A DNA stretch of 15,754 bases from Sphingomonadales bacterium (GTDB taxonomy: Bacteria; Pseudomonadota; Alphaproteobacteria; Sphingomonadales; Sphingomonadaceae), in assembly GCA_020200935.1 (NCBI GenBank), contig JAIVHR010000013.1, positions 1 to 15,754 of the forward strand. Reading direction: 5' to 3'. This document shows positions 1 through 7,680 of the stretch, piece by piece; position 1 is the stretch's first letter; the number at the start of each line of letters is the position of its first letter. The position numbers were made by a program, and so were the translations under genes. The notes under the pieces were generated by a model, which did not search any database, was not told the origin of the DNA, and was given only the letters and a program-made list of their open reading frames with translations.

Positions 1-23
1 GATTATGCCTGGTATGCGGGGAT

Positions 24-740
24 TTAGGAGTCGCTCAACTCGCTATCGCCGCGATATTTGAGTTCGAGGAACTTGCCTTGGGTGGCCAGCGCGTCGAGTT
101 CGCCGGCGGCGAGCTGGCGGGTCATGCGCTGGATTTCATTCTCGACGATATCGAGCCCCTCCATCAGCTGCTTTTCGGGGCTGCGGCCGTCGCCCGAATC
201 CTTGCGCAGGTGATCGGGGACGCGTTTGTAGCCTTCGACGAGCTCGGGCAGCTCGACGCCGACGAGGCGGCGGACTTCGACCGCGGCCGGTTCGCGCGGA
301 TCGAGATTGGCGAGCTGGGGGCGCAATTCCTCGAGCCGCGTGGCGATCGTGTCGAGCTGGCGAGCGGCAGGCGGCGGGAGCGCGAGACGCTGGCTGGCGA
401 GCCATTGTTCGGTCCGTGCGGGAAGCGCCGGCAGCTCGGCTTCGGCCAGCCTTTCGGAGGTCGGTTCGCCGCTGCCCGGGAAAACGAGAAAGCCGAAGGC
501 GAGCACGGCGGTGACGAGGATCATCATCAGCAGCCAGCCGTCGCTGAACAGGCTGAGGATGCCGCCGGCGAGCGCCATGGCGAGAAAGGCGACGACCGCG
601 GCGATCACTGCCCGGCGGACGCGTTTGACCAGCTCCTGCTGCCTCCGCCGGCGCTGCCGCTTGGCGAGATCGCGCGCCGCCGGCGAGACGCGGCGCAGCA
701 GCTCGTCGGCCTGCGCCATGATGCGTTCGGATTTGCTCAT
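24..740 (-). CDS. XpaC-like membrane protein (5-bromo-4-chloroindolyl phosphate hydrolysis family), TelA partner
   Basis: A 238-residue protein. Its N-terminus (about 1-43) is very basic, with a run of Arg at 30-33. Two hydrophobic segments follow at about 44-64 and 68-87, and then a soluble, charged C-terminal part rich in Leu, Glu and Arg that is probably helical (for example the stretch around PALPARTEQWLASQR and TRLEELRPQL). This layout and its position directly downstream of a TelA-family gene match the XpaC/TelA pairs found in many bacteria (xpaC-yaaN in Bacillus). The biochemical role of XpaC proteins is not settled; the family name comes from an indicator-dye phenotype. It is probably co-transcribed with the TelA gene 112 bp upstream. 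No good ribosome site lies before the ATG at 740; a second ATG at codon 8 is possible. Assignment to family is by layout plus neighbour, so moderate to good. Confidence 0.75.
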   Translation of the reverse strand: MSKSERIMAQADELLRRVSPAARDLAKRQRRRRQQELVKRVRRAVIAAVVAFLAMALAGGILSLFSDGWLLMMILVTAVLAFGFLVFPGSGEPTSERLAEAELPALPARTEQWLASQRLALPPPAARQLDTIATRLEELRPQLANLDPREPAAVEVRRLVGVELPELVEGYKRVPDHLRKDSGDGRSPEKQLMEGLDIVENEIQRMTRQLAAGELDALATQGKFLELKYRGDSELSDS

Positions 741-760
741 CGGCAGCCACCAAACTCCGT

Positions 761-830
761 CAGCCCTGAGCCTGTCGAAGGGCGTTTCGATACCGGGAAA
801 CGTGCTTCGGCAAGCTCAGCACTAACGGGG
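761..830. repeat. REP-like palindromic repeat between telA and xpaC
   Basis: Two imperfect inverted arms, CCTGAGCCTGTCGAAGG near 766-782 and GCTTCGGCAAGCTCAG near 804-819, flank a short centre (CTGAGCCTGTCGAAG against the reverse complement CTGAGCTTGCCGAAG, two mismatches). Sequences of the type 'TTCGACAAGCTCAGCACGAACGG' are familiar dispersed intergenic repeats in sphingomonads and other proteobacteria. It lies inside the telA-xpaC transcription unit, where it could form an mRNA hairpin that affects stability or attenuates xpaC; that effect is an inference. Confidence 0.6.
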
Positions 831-852
831 AAGGGGAAAGGCTTGTCCAAAT

Positions 853-2091
853 CTACCCCTCGAGCGCCTTGAAGGGCGAATCATGCTGCTTCTGCGCCTG
901 CTCGGCGCCCTCGGCGCGGGCGATATAGCCCTTCGATTTCTCGACCTCGTCGGAGAGCACGGTGACCGTCTGCTTCATCGTGCCGAGCGCTTCGAGCTTG
1001 AAGCGGTCGATCTCGTCCATCGTCTCGTAGATATTCTGGAAGGCGCGCTGGAGCGTCTCGATCGGGATCGTCGAGCTCGCCGCCTGGCGGTGGATTTCGC
1101 CGGTCTGGGTGCGCAGCATGTCGCCGGTCGAATCGATCATGTTGGCGGTTGTCGTGTTGAGCGCGGTAATCTGGTCGAGCACCAGCCGCTGGTTGGTCAT
1201 CGCCTGGGCGACGGTGACCGCGGTGCGCAGCGCACCGACGGTGGTCGTCGAGGCGCGGTCGACGCCCTTGATCAGCTCGACATTGTTCTTCTTGACCAGA
1301 TCGAGCGCGAGATAGCCCTGCACGGTGACCGCCATCTGGGTCAGCAGATCCTGGGTGCGCTGGCGAACGTAGAAGAGCGCGGTCTCCTTGATCGCCACCG
1401 CCTTTTCGGGGTCGGTCGATTCGAGCTCGACGGCCTTGTCCTCGATCGCCGTGTCGAGCGCCTTGGCGACATAGATCATTTCTTCGAGCCGCCCCATCGC
1501 GTCCCAGAGCTTCTGCCGCTCGACGGAGATCGCGGCATTGTCCTTCAAGAGCTCGTCCTTGCCCGAGGCGAGCCGCTTGAGAATCGCCGAAATGTGGTTC
1601 TGGGCGGATTTGTAGGAATCGAAATAGCGCCGCAGCTTGTTGCCGAAGGGAATGATGCCGAACAGCTTCTTGCGCCCCGTCAGCTTGCCGTGCTTGGCCG
1701 GATCGAGATCCTCGACCGTGCGGCGGAGCTCGGAAAGATCGGCGCCGATCGTCGAATTCTCGTCCATCGAACGGATCGGCCGGTCGAGAAACCGGTTCGA
1801 CTGTCCAGCAGCGTCGCGGATTTCCTTGTTGCCCATCGCCGCGATCTGATCGACCTTGGCGCCGAATTCGGGGCTCTTGGCGTCGAGCGCGGCAAGTTCG
1901 TCGACGAAGCTCGCGACCTTCTCATTGTGTTTTTTCTGCTTCTCGACATCGACTGGAACGAGCCCGACGGCGTTCTCGGCCGTCAATGTCGGCAAGGGAT
2001 CGGGAGCGTCGAGCTTGAGCTTGGTTTCGGTCTTGGTCGCCGTTGCGGTTTCGCTTTCGGCTGTCTGTTCGCTTTGCGGTGTTGTCGCCAT
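853..2091 (-). CDS. TelA/KlaA/YaaN-family toxic anion resistance protein
   Basis: A 412-residue soluble, largely helical protein of the toxic anion resistance family (TelA, KlaA, YaaN). Family features visible are the segment FGIIPFGNKLRRYFDSYKSA, the long helical core with ERQKLWDAMGRLEEMIY, the stretch VTVQGYLALDLVKKNNVELI, and the Thr-rich RASTTTVGALRTAV followed by ALNTTTANMI. The first 40 residues are low-complexity (Thr/Glu/Ala) and probably disordered. The family was named for tellurite resistance on plasmids, but chromosomal members are widespread and linked more loosely to envelope stress and antimicrobial tolerance; the specific role here is unknown. I chose the ATG at 2091 because AGAAGGACGGGG precedes it at proper spacing; an upstream TTG at 2130 has no such support. 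It heads a two-gene unit with the XpaC-like gene and is divergent from cydA. Confidence 0.9.
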   Translation of the reverse strand: MATTPQSEQTAESETATATKTETKLKLDAPDPLPTLTAENAVGLVPVDVEKQKKHNEKVASFVDELAALDAKSPEFGAKVDQIAAMGNKEIRDAAGQSNRFLDRPIRSMDENSTIGADLSELRRTVEDLDPAKHGKLTGRKKLFGIIPFGNKLRRYFDSYKSAQNHISAILKRLASGKDELLKDNAAISVERQKLWDAMGRLEEMIYVAKALDTAIEDKAVELESTDPEKAVAIKETALFYVRQRTQDLLTQMAVTVQGYLALDLVKKNNVELIKGVDRASTTTVGALRTAVTVAQAMTNQRLVLDQITALNTTTANMIDSTGDMLRTQTGEIHRQAASSTIPIETLQRAFQNIYETMDEIDRFKLEALGTMKQTVTVLSDEVEKSKGYIARAEGAEQAQKQHDSPFKALEG

Positions 2092-2151
2092 GTCCCCGTC
2101 CTTCTGTTGTTCTCCCCTAGATGCCGCCAATCCGTGACGCTTTCAAGAGGC

Positions 2152-2169
2152 GTATTATCATTATAATAC
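2152..2169. promoter_or_regulatory. AT-rich palindrome upstream of telA (candidate operator and -10 region)
   Basis: GTATTAT-CATT-ATAATAC is a perfect inverted repeat with 7-bp arms in otherwise GC-rich DNA, 61 bp from the telA start codon. It holds a consensus -10 hexamer TATAAT on both strands (plus 2162-2167, minus 2165-2160). No convincing -35 element is seen at 17 bp on either strand. It may be an operator overlapping the telA promoter, or just an AT-rich promoter core. The regulator cannot be named from this window. Confidence 0.4.
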
Positions 2170-2242
2170 AGCGAGAGTGCGATATCGATGGTCAGGCGGG
2201 CTTCCGAGTTCTCACCGACCTGCCTGAATGCGCGGCGCGCAA

Positions 2243-2256
2243 TTAAGATAAATCAA
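2243..2256. promoter_or_regulatory. Possible FNR/FixK-type site upstream of cydA
   Basis: TTAAGATAAATCAA fits 8 of 10 defined positions of the FNR/FixK consensus TTGAT-N4-ATCAA; the right half-site is perfect and the left has two mismatches. It lies 55 bp before the cydA ATG, in an AT-rich patch. Oxygen-sensing FNR-family proteins commonly control bd-type oxidase operons in proteobacteria, so the location makes sense. One degenerate match can arise by chance. Confidence 0.35.
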
Positions 2257-2311
2257 TTCGCACGCGCAATGGGCTGCCAAAGGGGAGGCGATTGATGCTA
2301 AGGGAAACCCG

Positions 2312-3724
2312 ATGCCCGATGCCGAGACCGCCCTGTTGCTCGCGCGGATTCAATTCGCCTTCACGGTCTCGTTCCATTTCATCTTCCCGGCGCTGTCGAT
2401 CGGGCTGGCGAGCTATCTCGCGGTGCTCGAGGGGCTGTGGCTCAAGACCGGGCGCGACCGCTATCTGAAGCTGTTCCGCTACTGGCTCAAGATCTTCGCC
2501 GTGACCTTCGCGATGGGCGTCGTCTCCGGCATTGTCATGTCCTACCAGTTCGGCACCAACTGGTCGGTCTTTTCGGACCGCGCCGGGCCGATCATCGGGC
2601 CGCTGATGGCTTATGAGGTGCTGACCGCCTTCTTCCTCGAGGCCGGGTTTCTCGGCGTCATGCTGTTCGGGATGGAGAAGGTCGGCAAGAAGCTGCATTT
2701 CGCGGCGACGCTGATGGTCGCCGTCGGCACCGCGATCTCGGCCTTTTGGATCCTGTCGGTCAACAGCTGGATGCAGACGCCGGTCGGCTTTACGACCAAC
2801 GCCGTCGGCCAGTATATCCTCGCCGGCAGCTGGTTCGACGTGATCTTCAATCCGAGTTTTCCCTACCGGCTCGTCCACACCGTGATCGCCGCCTATTTGA
2901 CCACGGCGATGGTGGTCGGCGGGGTCGGCGCCTGGCACCTGTTGAAGGGGCGCGGCAACAAGAATGTCCGGGCGATGTTTTCGATGGCGATGTGGATGGC
3001 GGCGTTGGCCGTGCCGGTGCAGATCTTCGTCGGCGATCTCCACGGCCTCAACACGCTCGAGCACCAGCCTGCCAAGGTGATGGCGATGGAGGGCCATTAT
3101 CAGAGCCACCCCGACGGCGCGCCGCTGATTCTGTTCGGTATCCCCGACAGCGAGGCCGAAACGGTGCGTTACGCGGTCGAGATCCCGAAGCTCTCCTCGC
3201 TGATTCTCAAGCACGATCCGAATGCGCCGCTCGCCGGGCTCGACACGGTGCCCGAGGAGGATCGGCCGCCGGTCGGCATCGTCTTCTGGTCGTTTCGGGT
3301 GATGGTCGGCATCGGTTTCCTGATGCTCGGGCTCGGCCTCTGGAGTCTTTGGGCGCGGCTGCGCGGCAAGCTCTTTGAGGCGCGCTGGCTGCATCGCTTC
3401 GCTCTCGTCATGGGTCCGTCGGGCTTCGTCGCGGTGATCGCCGGCTGGATCACCACCGAGGTCGGGCGCCAGCCCTGGGTGATCTACCACGTCATGCGCA
3501 CAGAGGACGCCGTCTCGCCGCTCGCGGCGCCGGCGGTGTCGGGATCGCTGATCGCCTTCGTCATCGTCTATTTCTCGGTGTTCGCGGCCGGTACTCTCTA
3601 TATTCTTAAGCTCATGGCGCATCCGCCGGAGACCGACGAGCAGCCGCTCGGAGATGAGGATTCGGGTCCGATCCGCACCGCCGGCATCACGCCCGCCTCG
3701 CAGATCAAGGGGGAGAAAGGCTGA
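2312..3724 (+). CDS. cydA: Cytochrome bd-type (cyanide-insensitive, CIO) quinol oxidase subunit I
   Basis: A 470-residue integral membrane protein, the haem-bearing and quinol-oxidising subunit of a bd-type terminal oxidase; it passes electrons from quinol to oxygen at the inner membrane. By alignment from memory with E. coli CydA, the key residues are present: His22 (haem b595 ligand, in FTVSFHFIFP), Glu102 and Glu110 (AYEVLTAFFLEAGF), His189 (haem b558 ligand, in YRLVHT), Lys255 and Glu260 of the quinol loop (QPAKVMAMEG), Met331 (haem b558 ligand, in FWSFRVMVG) and the GRQPW motif. The quinol loop is short, as in CIO-type enzymes. The cytoplasmic tail holds many Glu and Pro residues. The end overlaps the cydB start in TGATG. 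The ATG at 2312 is supported by the fit to the family N-terminus, though its ribosome site (AAGGG) is modest. Confidence 0.97.
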   Translation: MPDAETALLLARIQFAFTVSFHFIFPALSIGLASYLAVLEGLWLKTGRDRYLKLFRYWLKIFAVTFAMGVVSGIVMSYQFGTNWSVFSDRAGPIIGPLMAYEVLTAFFLEAGFLGVMLFGMEKVGKKLHFAATLMVAVGTAISAFWILSVNSWMQTPVGFTTNAVGQYILAGSWFDVIFNPSFPYRLVHTVIAAYLTTAMVVGGVGAWHLLKGRGNKNVRAMFSMAMWMAALAVPVQIFVGDLHGLNTLEHQPAKVMAMEGHYQSHPDGAPLILFGIPDSEAETVRYAVEIPKLSSLILKHDPNAPLAGLDTVPEEDRPPVGIVFWSFRVMVGIGFLMLGLGLWSLWARLRGKLFEARWLHRFALVMGPSGFVAVIAGWITTEVGRQPWVIYHVMRTEDAVSPLAAPAVSGSLIAFVIVYFSVFAAGTLYILKLMAHPPETDEQPLGDEDSGPIRTAGITPASQIKGEKG

Positions 3725-4728
3725 TGCAGGATCCGACGCTCACCGTCATCTGGGCCTTGATCATCGCCATCGGCATCGCCGCCTATGTGGTGATGGACGG
3801 TTTCGATCTCGGTATCGGCATCCTCTTCAAGGGCTTTAGCGTCGGCAAGGAGCGCAACATGGCGATGAACGCCATCGCGCCGGTCTGGGACGGCAACGAG
3901 ACCTGGCTGGTATTGGGCGGCGGAGGGCTGCTGGCGGCCTTCCCGCTCGCCTATGCGGTGATCCTGCCGGCGCTCTATGCGCCGCTGATCGCGATGCTGC
4001 TCGGCCTCGTCTTCCGGGGAGTCGCCTTCGAATTCCGCTGGCGCGATCCCGGCCACCGCGCCTTCTGGGATTTCGGCTTCTCGGCCGGATCGCTCGTCGC
4101 GACTTTCGCGCAGGGGATCACGCTCGGCGCGCTGTTGCAGGGCATCGAGGTCGAGGGCCGCGCCTATGGCGGCGGCTGGTGGGATTGGCTGACGCCTTTC
4201 AGCCTGCTTTGCGGTGTCGCGCTGGTGATCGGCTATGCGGCGCTCGGCGCCTGCTGGCTGGTGATGAAGACGACCGGCGAGATCCAGGCCGATGCGCGGC
4301 GCTATGCCGTCTGGACGGTGCCGGCGCTGCTCGCGGCGATCGGCGCGGTGAGCCTCGCGACGCCCTTCGTCGAACCGCAATATTTCGAACGCTGGTTCGA
4401 GCGGCCGGGATTGTTCGCGACAATCCCGATGCCGCTGCTCGTCGCCGGCGCCGCATTCATGGCCTGGCGCGACCTGCGCGCCGGGCGCGACTATCGGCCG
4501 TTCTTCTGGGTGCTGGCGCTGTTCCTCTTGGCGATGGTCGGGCTCGGCGTCTCGATCTGGCCCGACGTCATTCCGGGTCGCGTCTCGATCTTCGACGCCG
4601 CGGCGCCGCGCGAGAGCCAGATCTTCATGCTGGTCGGCGCGGCTGTCCTCGTCCCCTTGATCGCCGGTTACACGGCTTGGGCCTATTGGGTGTTCCGCGG
4701 CAAGGTCGATGAGGCCGGTTATCACTGA
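3724..4728 (+). CDS. cydB: Cytochrome bd-type (CIO) quinol oxidase subunit II
   Basis: A 334-residue polytopic membrane protein, partner of CydA in the bd-type oxidase. Recognised by the N-terminal YVVMDGFDLGIGIL motif and the strictly conserved WDGNETWLV segment, followed by LLAAFPLAYAVILPALYAP and FRGVAFEFRWRD, all typical of CydB. The length is normal for the CIO branch. The ATG shares bases with the cydA stop codon (TGATG), and a strong site GGGGGAGAAAGG lies just before it inside the end of cydA, so translation is coupled. The 3' end overlaps the next small gene by 20 bp. Confidence 0.97.
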   Translation: MQDPTLTVIWALIIAIGIAAYVVMDGFDLGIGILFKGFSVGKERNMAMNAIAPVWDGNETWLVLGGGGLLAAFPLAYAVILPALYAPLIAMLLGLVFRGVAFEFRWRDPGHRAFWDFGFSAGSLVATFAQGITLGALLQGIEVEGRAYGGGWWDWLTPFSLLCGVALVIGYAALGACWLVMKTTGEIQADARRYAVWTVPALLAAIGAVSLATPFVEPQYFERWFERPGLFATIPMPLLVAGAAFMAWRDLRAGRDYRPFFWVLALFLLAMVGLGVSIWPDVIPGRVSIFDAAAPRESQIFMLVGAAVLVPLIAGYTAWAYWVFRGKVDEAGYH

Positions 4729-4834
4729 GCGGCGACCCTTGCCGGTGCGGCTCGGCTGGTTCGCGCTGTTCTGGGCCGGCGGTGTCGGCACCGTTGCGGC
4801 AATCGCCTATCTGCTGCGCTGGGTGGTCCACTGA
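4709..4834 (+). CDS. DUF2474-type small membrane peptide of the CIO oxidase operon (CydX-like role)
   Basis: A 41-codon open frame begins at an ATG inside the end of cydB, in the +1 frame, and ends at TGA 4832-4834. The peptide has a short basic N-terminus (MRPVITERRPLPVRLGW) and one membrane helix (FALFWAGGVGTVAAIAYLL) ending in RWVVH. This length, the RLGWFxxxW pattern and the position just behind CIO-type cydAB match the DUF2474 family of tiny proteins. By analogy with CydX of E. coli it probably binds the CydAB complex and stabilises its haems; that function is inferred. The 20-bp overlap with cydB suggests translational coupling. Genes this short are often missed. Confidence 0.85.
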   Translation: MRPVITERRPLPVRLGWFALFWAGGVGTVAAIAYLLRWVVH

Positions 4835-4858
4835 TCGCAAGGCGGCTAGACCGGCGCC

Positions 4859-5782
4859 ATGGATCTGCAGGCCATTGTCGACCGGATCGCCGAGGACATC
4901 GCCCCGCATCGCGGCGAGGGGCGGGTGGCCGATTATATCCCGGCGCTCGCCAAGGCCGATCCGAACAAATTCGGCATCGCCATCGCCACGCCTGACGGTG
5001 CCTGCCACCGCGCCGGCGATGCCGAAGAGGGTTTTTCGATCCAGTCGATCTCCAAGGTCTTCACCTTCGCCCTCGCGCTCGACAAGGTCGGCGATGCCCT
5101 GTGGCACCGTGTCGGGCGCGAGCCCTCGGGCACCGCCTTCAATTCGATCGTCCAGCTCGAGGCCGAACGGGGCATCCCGCGCAATCCGCTGATGAATGCC
5201 GGAGCGATCGTCGTCACCGATCACCTGATCGACAATGGCGATGCCGACGCGGCGATCGAGCGGCTCCTTTCGGTGCTGCGCGACCATGCCGAGGATTCCT
5301 CGATCGATATCGATTACGAGGTCGCGATGTCGGAAAGCGCGACCGGCGCGCGCAACCGCGGCCTTGCGCATTTCATGGCCAGCTTCGGCAATCTCGAGAA
5401 TGAGGTCGAGGTCGTGCTGTCGGCCTATTTCCGCCATTGCGCGCTGTCGCTTTCCTGCGCGCAGCTCGCGCGGGCGGGCCTGTTCCTCGCATTCGATGGC
5501 AAGGATCCGGTGACCGGCGAGCGTATCCTCTCCTCGCGCCGCTGCCGGCGCATCAACGCGGTGATGATGAATTGCGGCCATTACGACAATTCGGGCGATT
5601 TCGCCTTCCGCATCGGCCTGCCCGGAAAGAGCGGCGTCGGCGGCGGCGTGTTCGTGGTGGCGCCCGGCGAAGGCTCGATCGCGGTCTGGTCGCCGGGGCT
5701 CAACGAGGCGGGCACCTCGCTGGTCGGTGCACTGGCCCTCGAGCGCCTCGTCGAACACACCTGCTGGTCGGTCTTCAGCTAA
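4859..5782 (+). CDS. glsA: Glutaminase (serine-dependent, GlsA family)
   Basis: A 307-residue protein, the usual length for bacterial glutaminase, which hydrolyses glutamine to glutamate and ammonia in the cytoplasm. The serine beta-lactamase-like fold signature is present: [10 protein letters not shown] gives the Ser63-x-x-Lys66 catalytic pair. Other family blocks are NPLMNAGAI, the [13 protein letters not shown] region, [15 protein letters not shown] and the C-terminal [26 protein letters not shown]. The ATG at 4859 gives the expected N-terminus; the ribosome site (AAGGCGG at about 4839) is weak and rather far. It starts 24 bp after the oxidase peptide on the same strand, so it may be read through from the cyd operon, but no functional link to the oxidase is evident. 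Confidence 0.95.
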   Translation: MDLQAIVDRIAEDIAPHRGEGRVADYIPALAKADPNKFGIAIATPDGACHRAGDAEEGFSIQSISKVFTFALALDKVGDALWHRVGREPSGTAFNSIVQLEAERGIPRNPLMNAGAIVVTDHLIDNGDADAAIERLLSVLRDHAEDSSIDIDYEVAMSESATGARNRGLAHFMASFGNLENEVEVVLSAYFRHCALSLSCAQLARAGLFLAFDGKDPVTGERILSSRRCRRINAVMMNCGHYDNSGDFAFRIGLPGKSGVGGGVFVVAPGEGSIAVWSPGLNEAGTSLVGALALERLVEHTCWSVFS

Positions 5783-5790
5783 CCTCCCGA

Positions 5791-5830
5791 CGACAGCCCG
5801 GCGCACCGAAAGATGCGCGCCGGGCTGTCG
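5791..5830. terminator. Strong hairpin between convergent glsA and collar-protein genes
   Basis: A perfect 14-bp GC-rich stem (arms 5791-5804 and 5817-5830, CGACAGCCCGGCGC paired with GCGCCGGGCTGTCG) with a 12-nt loop. It sits 8 bp after the glsA stop and 18 bp before the convergent gene's stop codon. Its symmetry lets it serve transcripts from both sides. There is no T-run after it on either strand, so it is not a classical intrinsic terminator; it may block 3' exonucleases or act with Rho. Confidence 0.6.
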
Positions 5831-5848
5831 CAGAAGCTCTTCCGGCGA

Positions 5849-6448
5849 TCAGTTTCGCGACGGAAAGATACCCTCGAGCGCGACGCAATAGCGCAGCGCC
5901 AGATAGGGATTGCGGTTTTCGAAGGGCTGGCTGCCGCCGGTGCGGGTAATCTGCACCTCTTCGTCCGCCATCGTCACATTGTCGGGACCGTTCGTATATT
6001 GGTTGGTGCCGGCAGCAAATGTGGCGAAAGTGTTGCCCGAAGGACTGTTCGAATTTGGAGTCGATGTCGAACCCCGCACGCGTCCATCGTGGTTGTGTTG
6101 CGGCATCTGGTTGATGGTCAGCGTGATATTCTCCACCCCGCCGACCTGCCCCTGGACGAAATTGCTCAATCCCGGGCCCTGTCCCTGGCCGACCGGGCTG
6201 CGGCTGCGCAGGTCGGGCAGCGCGAAGGTGGTTTGGCCGTTGCCGCCATAGGTTGTGCCGTATAGCGAGAAAAGCGCCGTATTCGTCGATATCGACATAA
6301 TTTGACCCGCCGCTTCGGTCGAGCCCCGCGGACAGAAGGTATAGCCGACGAGGAAGATGTCGCCGAGCGTGCGGTCCTGTGCCTGAGCCGGCATGGCTGC
6401 TGCTGCGATGGCGACGCTCGCGGCGCCGATGAACAATTTCTTCTGCAT
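5849..6448 (-). CDS. Secreted phage tail-collar domain protein (microcystin-dependent protein / MdpB-like)
   Basis: A 199-residue protein starting at the ATG at 6448, which has a clear GGGGAGGAA ribosome site; a longer frame upstream lacks this. Residues 1-23 form a Sec signal peptide (MQKKLFIGAAS..., cleavage likely after AQA, before QDRTLGD). The mature part begins as a tail-collar domain: GDIFLVGYTFCPRG, then LFSLYGTTYGGNGQTTFALP and DLRSRSPVGQG, typical of the family named after MrpB/MdpB and phage short-tail-fibre collars. The second half is Ser/Thr/Asn-rich (STSTPNSNSPSGNTFATF) and ends with NRNPYLALRYCVALEGIFP, the usual terminal block. Intracellular members lack a signal peptide, so export is notable here. 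Function is unknown; a role on the surface or in the envelope is inferred only from the signal. Confidence 0.87.
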   Translation of the reverse strand: MQKKLFIGAASVAIAAAAMPAQAQDRTLGDIFLVGYTFCPRGSTEAAGQIMSISTNTALFSLYGTTYGGNGQTTFALPDLRSRSPVGQGQGPGLSNFVQGQVGGVENITLTINQMPQHNHDGRVRGSTSTPNSNSPSGNTFATFAAGTNQYTNGPDNVTMADEEVQITRTGGSQPFENRNPYLALRYCVALEGIFPSRN

Positions 6449-6664
6449 GATTCCTCCCCTGGATCCAGCCGAACCAGCAAGTCTCCGAAGCCCTGCGCTC
6501 GACCGATTTCCCTCAATGCCACACTGGCGCAATCCCGAAAAGGGCAAGTTTGCATCGGATCGGATGAACCGATTTCGGGATAGAAGTCCCGTGGAATTCC
6601 AGCGCTCTAATTCGGGGCCTCGGTCGACCATGCCGTGGAGTCGCGGTCTTCCGGCCGTCGATCT

Positions 6665-7663
6665 TCACCGCCCGGCCGACGCAGGGGGGGTGGCCGCGTC
6701 GCGCGCCCCGCCCATCCGGCTCGCCATCACCGCCGTCACCGTCTGCATCGGGATGTAATAGACGATCAGCGGCAGGATGATGAGGCCGGCTTCGGCGCCC
6801 GGGAACAGGATCCGCGCCATCGGCGTCCCCGAAATCACGCTCTTCTGGACGGCGGCGAAGAGCAGCGCCGTGCGGTCGCCATAGTCGAAGCCGAGAAGCC
6901 GGCCGCCGACCATCGCCGCGCCGGCGATCAGCGCAAGCAGAATCAGCATCGCCGCTAGCAGCAGCGCGAAGCGCGAGAGAGCGATGCCGGCGAAGAGCCC
7001 GCCGCCGACCGCCGCCGAGAGGGCGACATAGACGGCGAGGAGAATCGTCACCCGGTCGAGTGTTCGCCCGACCACCGGATGCGCCTCTATCCAGCCGCCG
7101 ACGATCGGGCGGAAGATCTGGCCGGCGGCGAAGGGCAGCGCCAGGATCAGCACGACCTTGCCGATCTGCGACAGATCGACCGGCGCGCCCGAGCTCGAGA
7201 GCAGCGCGGCGAAAATCAGCGGCGTCAGCACGACGCCGAGCATGCTTGAGAGCGCCGCGGCGATCACCGAGGCGGCGACATTGCCGCGGGCGATCGAGAC
7301 TAGCGCGATCGACGAGGCGACAGTGGTCGGCAGCGCGCACAGGAACAGTGTGCCGGGCAGGAAGGCCGCGCCGATCGCCGGCGCCGCGAGCGCTGTAAAG
7401 CCGAGGCCGATCAGCGGGAAGACGAGGAAGGTGAATGCGACAATGGCGAGATGGAGCCGCAGCCGCGCGAACCCGCCGATCACCGCCTTGCGGCTCAGCC
7501 GCGCGCCATGGACGAAGAACAAGGTGACGATCGCGCCGATCGAGGCCGCCGAGAGCAGCTCGAGCGCATCGCCTGCCGCCGGTAGCAGCGCCGCCAACGC
7601 CACCGTCGCCAGCAGCACCGGGATGAACCGGTCGGGTATCAGCGTATCGATGAGCCCCCGCAT
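6665..7663 (-). CDS. Bile acid:sodium symporter family transporter (YfeH-like)
   Basis: A 332-residue protein with about ten hydrophobic segments, belonging to the SBF-like branch of the bile acid:sodium symporter superfamily (E. coli YfeH type). Recognisable blocks are the N-terminal LLPAAGDALELLSAASIGAI, TLFFVHGARLSRKAVIGG, LPTTVASSIALVSIARGNVA in the core and the C-terminal FAAVQKSVISGTPMARILFP with LIVYYIPMQTV. The substrate is unknown; family members move organic anions with sodium. The N-terminus looks complete at the ATG at 7663, but the DNA just upstream is already the body of typA, so the gene has no room for its own promoter in this sequence (see findings). Confidence 0.9.
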   Translation of the reverse strand: MRGLIDTLIPDRFIPVLLATVALAALLPAAGDALELLSAASIGAIVTLFFVHGARLSRKAVIGGFARLRLHLAIVAFTFLVFPLIGLGFTALAAPAIGAAFLPGTLFLCALPTTVASSIALVSIARGNVAASVIAAALSSMLGVVLTPLIFAALLSSSGAPVDLSQIGKVVLILALPFAAGQIFRPIVGGWIEAHPVVGRTLDRVTILLAVYVALSAAVGGGLFAGIALSRFALLLAAMLILLALIAGAAMVGGRLLGFDYGDRTALLFAAVQKSVISGTPMARILFPGAEAGLIILPLIVYYIPMQTVTAVMASRMGGARDAATPPASAGR

Positions 7664-7680
7664 CCGTCCCGTCTAATGGG

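Noticed and set aside
853..2091. TelA/XpaC pair as a new defence or tellurite-resistance island
   Set aside because: Only these two genes are present, without ter genes or other linked stress genes, and the pair is widespread in normal chromosomes.
2092..2130. 13-residue N-terminal extension of the TelA protein from a TTG codon
   Set aside because: The ATG at 2091 has a proper ribosome site (AGAAGGACGGGG) and the TTG does not.
883..2166. 427-codon open frame on the plus strand opposite the TelA gene
   Set aside because: It is an antisense shadow: the product is a run of Arg, Asp, Leu and Val with no domain, while the minus strand encodes a well-known family.
2243..5806. Three long minus-strand frames opposite cydA, cydB and glsA
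   Set aside because: Their products are dominated by Arg, Asp, His, Glu and Gln repeats, typical of the reverse frame of GC-rich genes; the plus strand has intact known proteins.
5849..6448. Prophage remnant, suggested by the tail-collar domain
   Set aside because: No other phage gene is near and the protein has a signal peptide, so it is an ordinary chromosomal exported protein.
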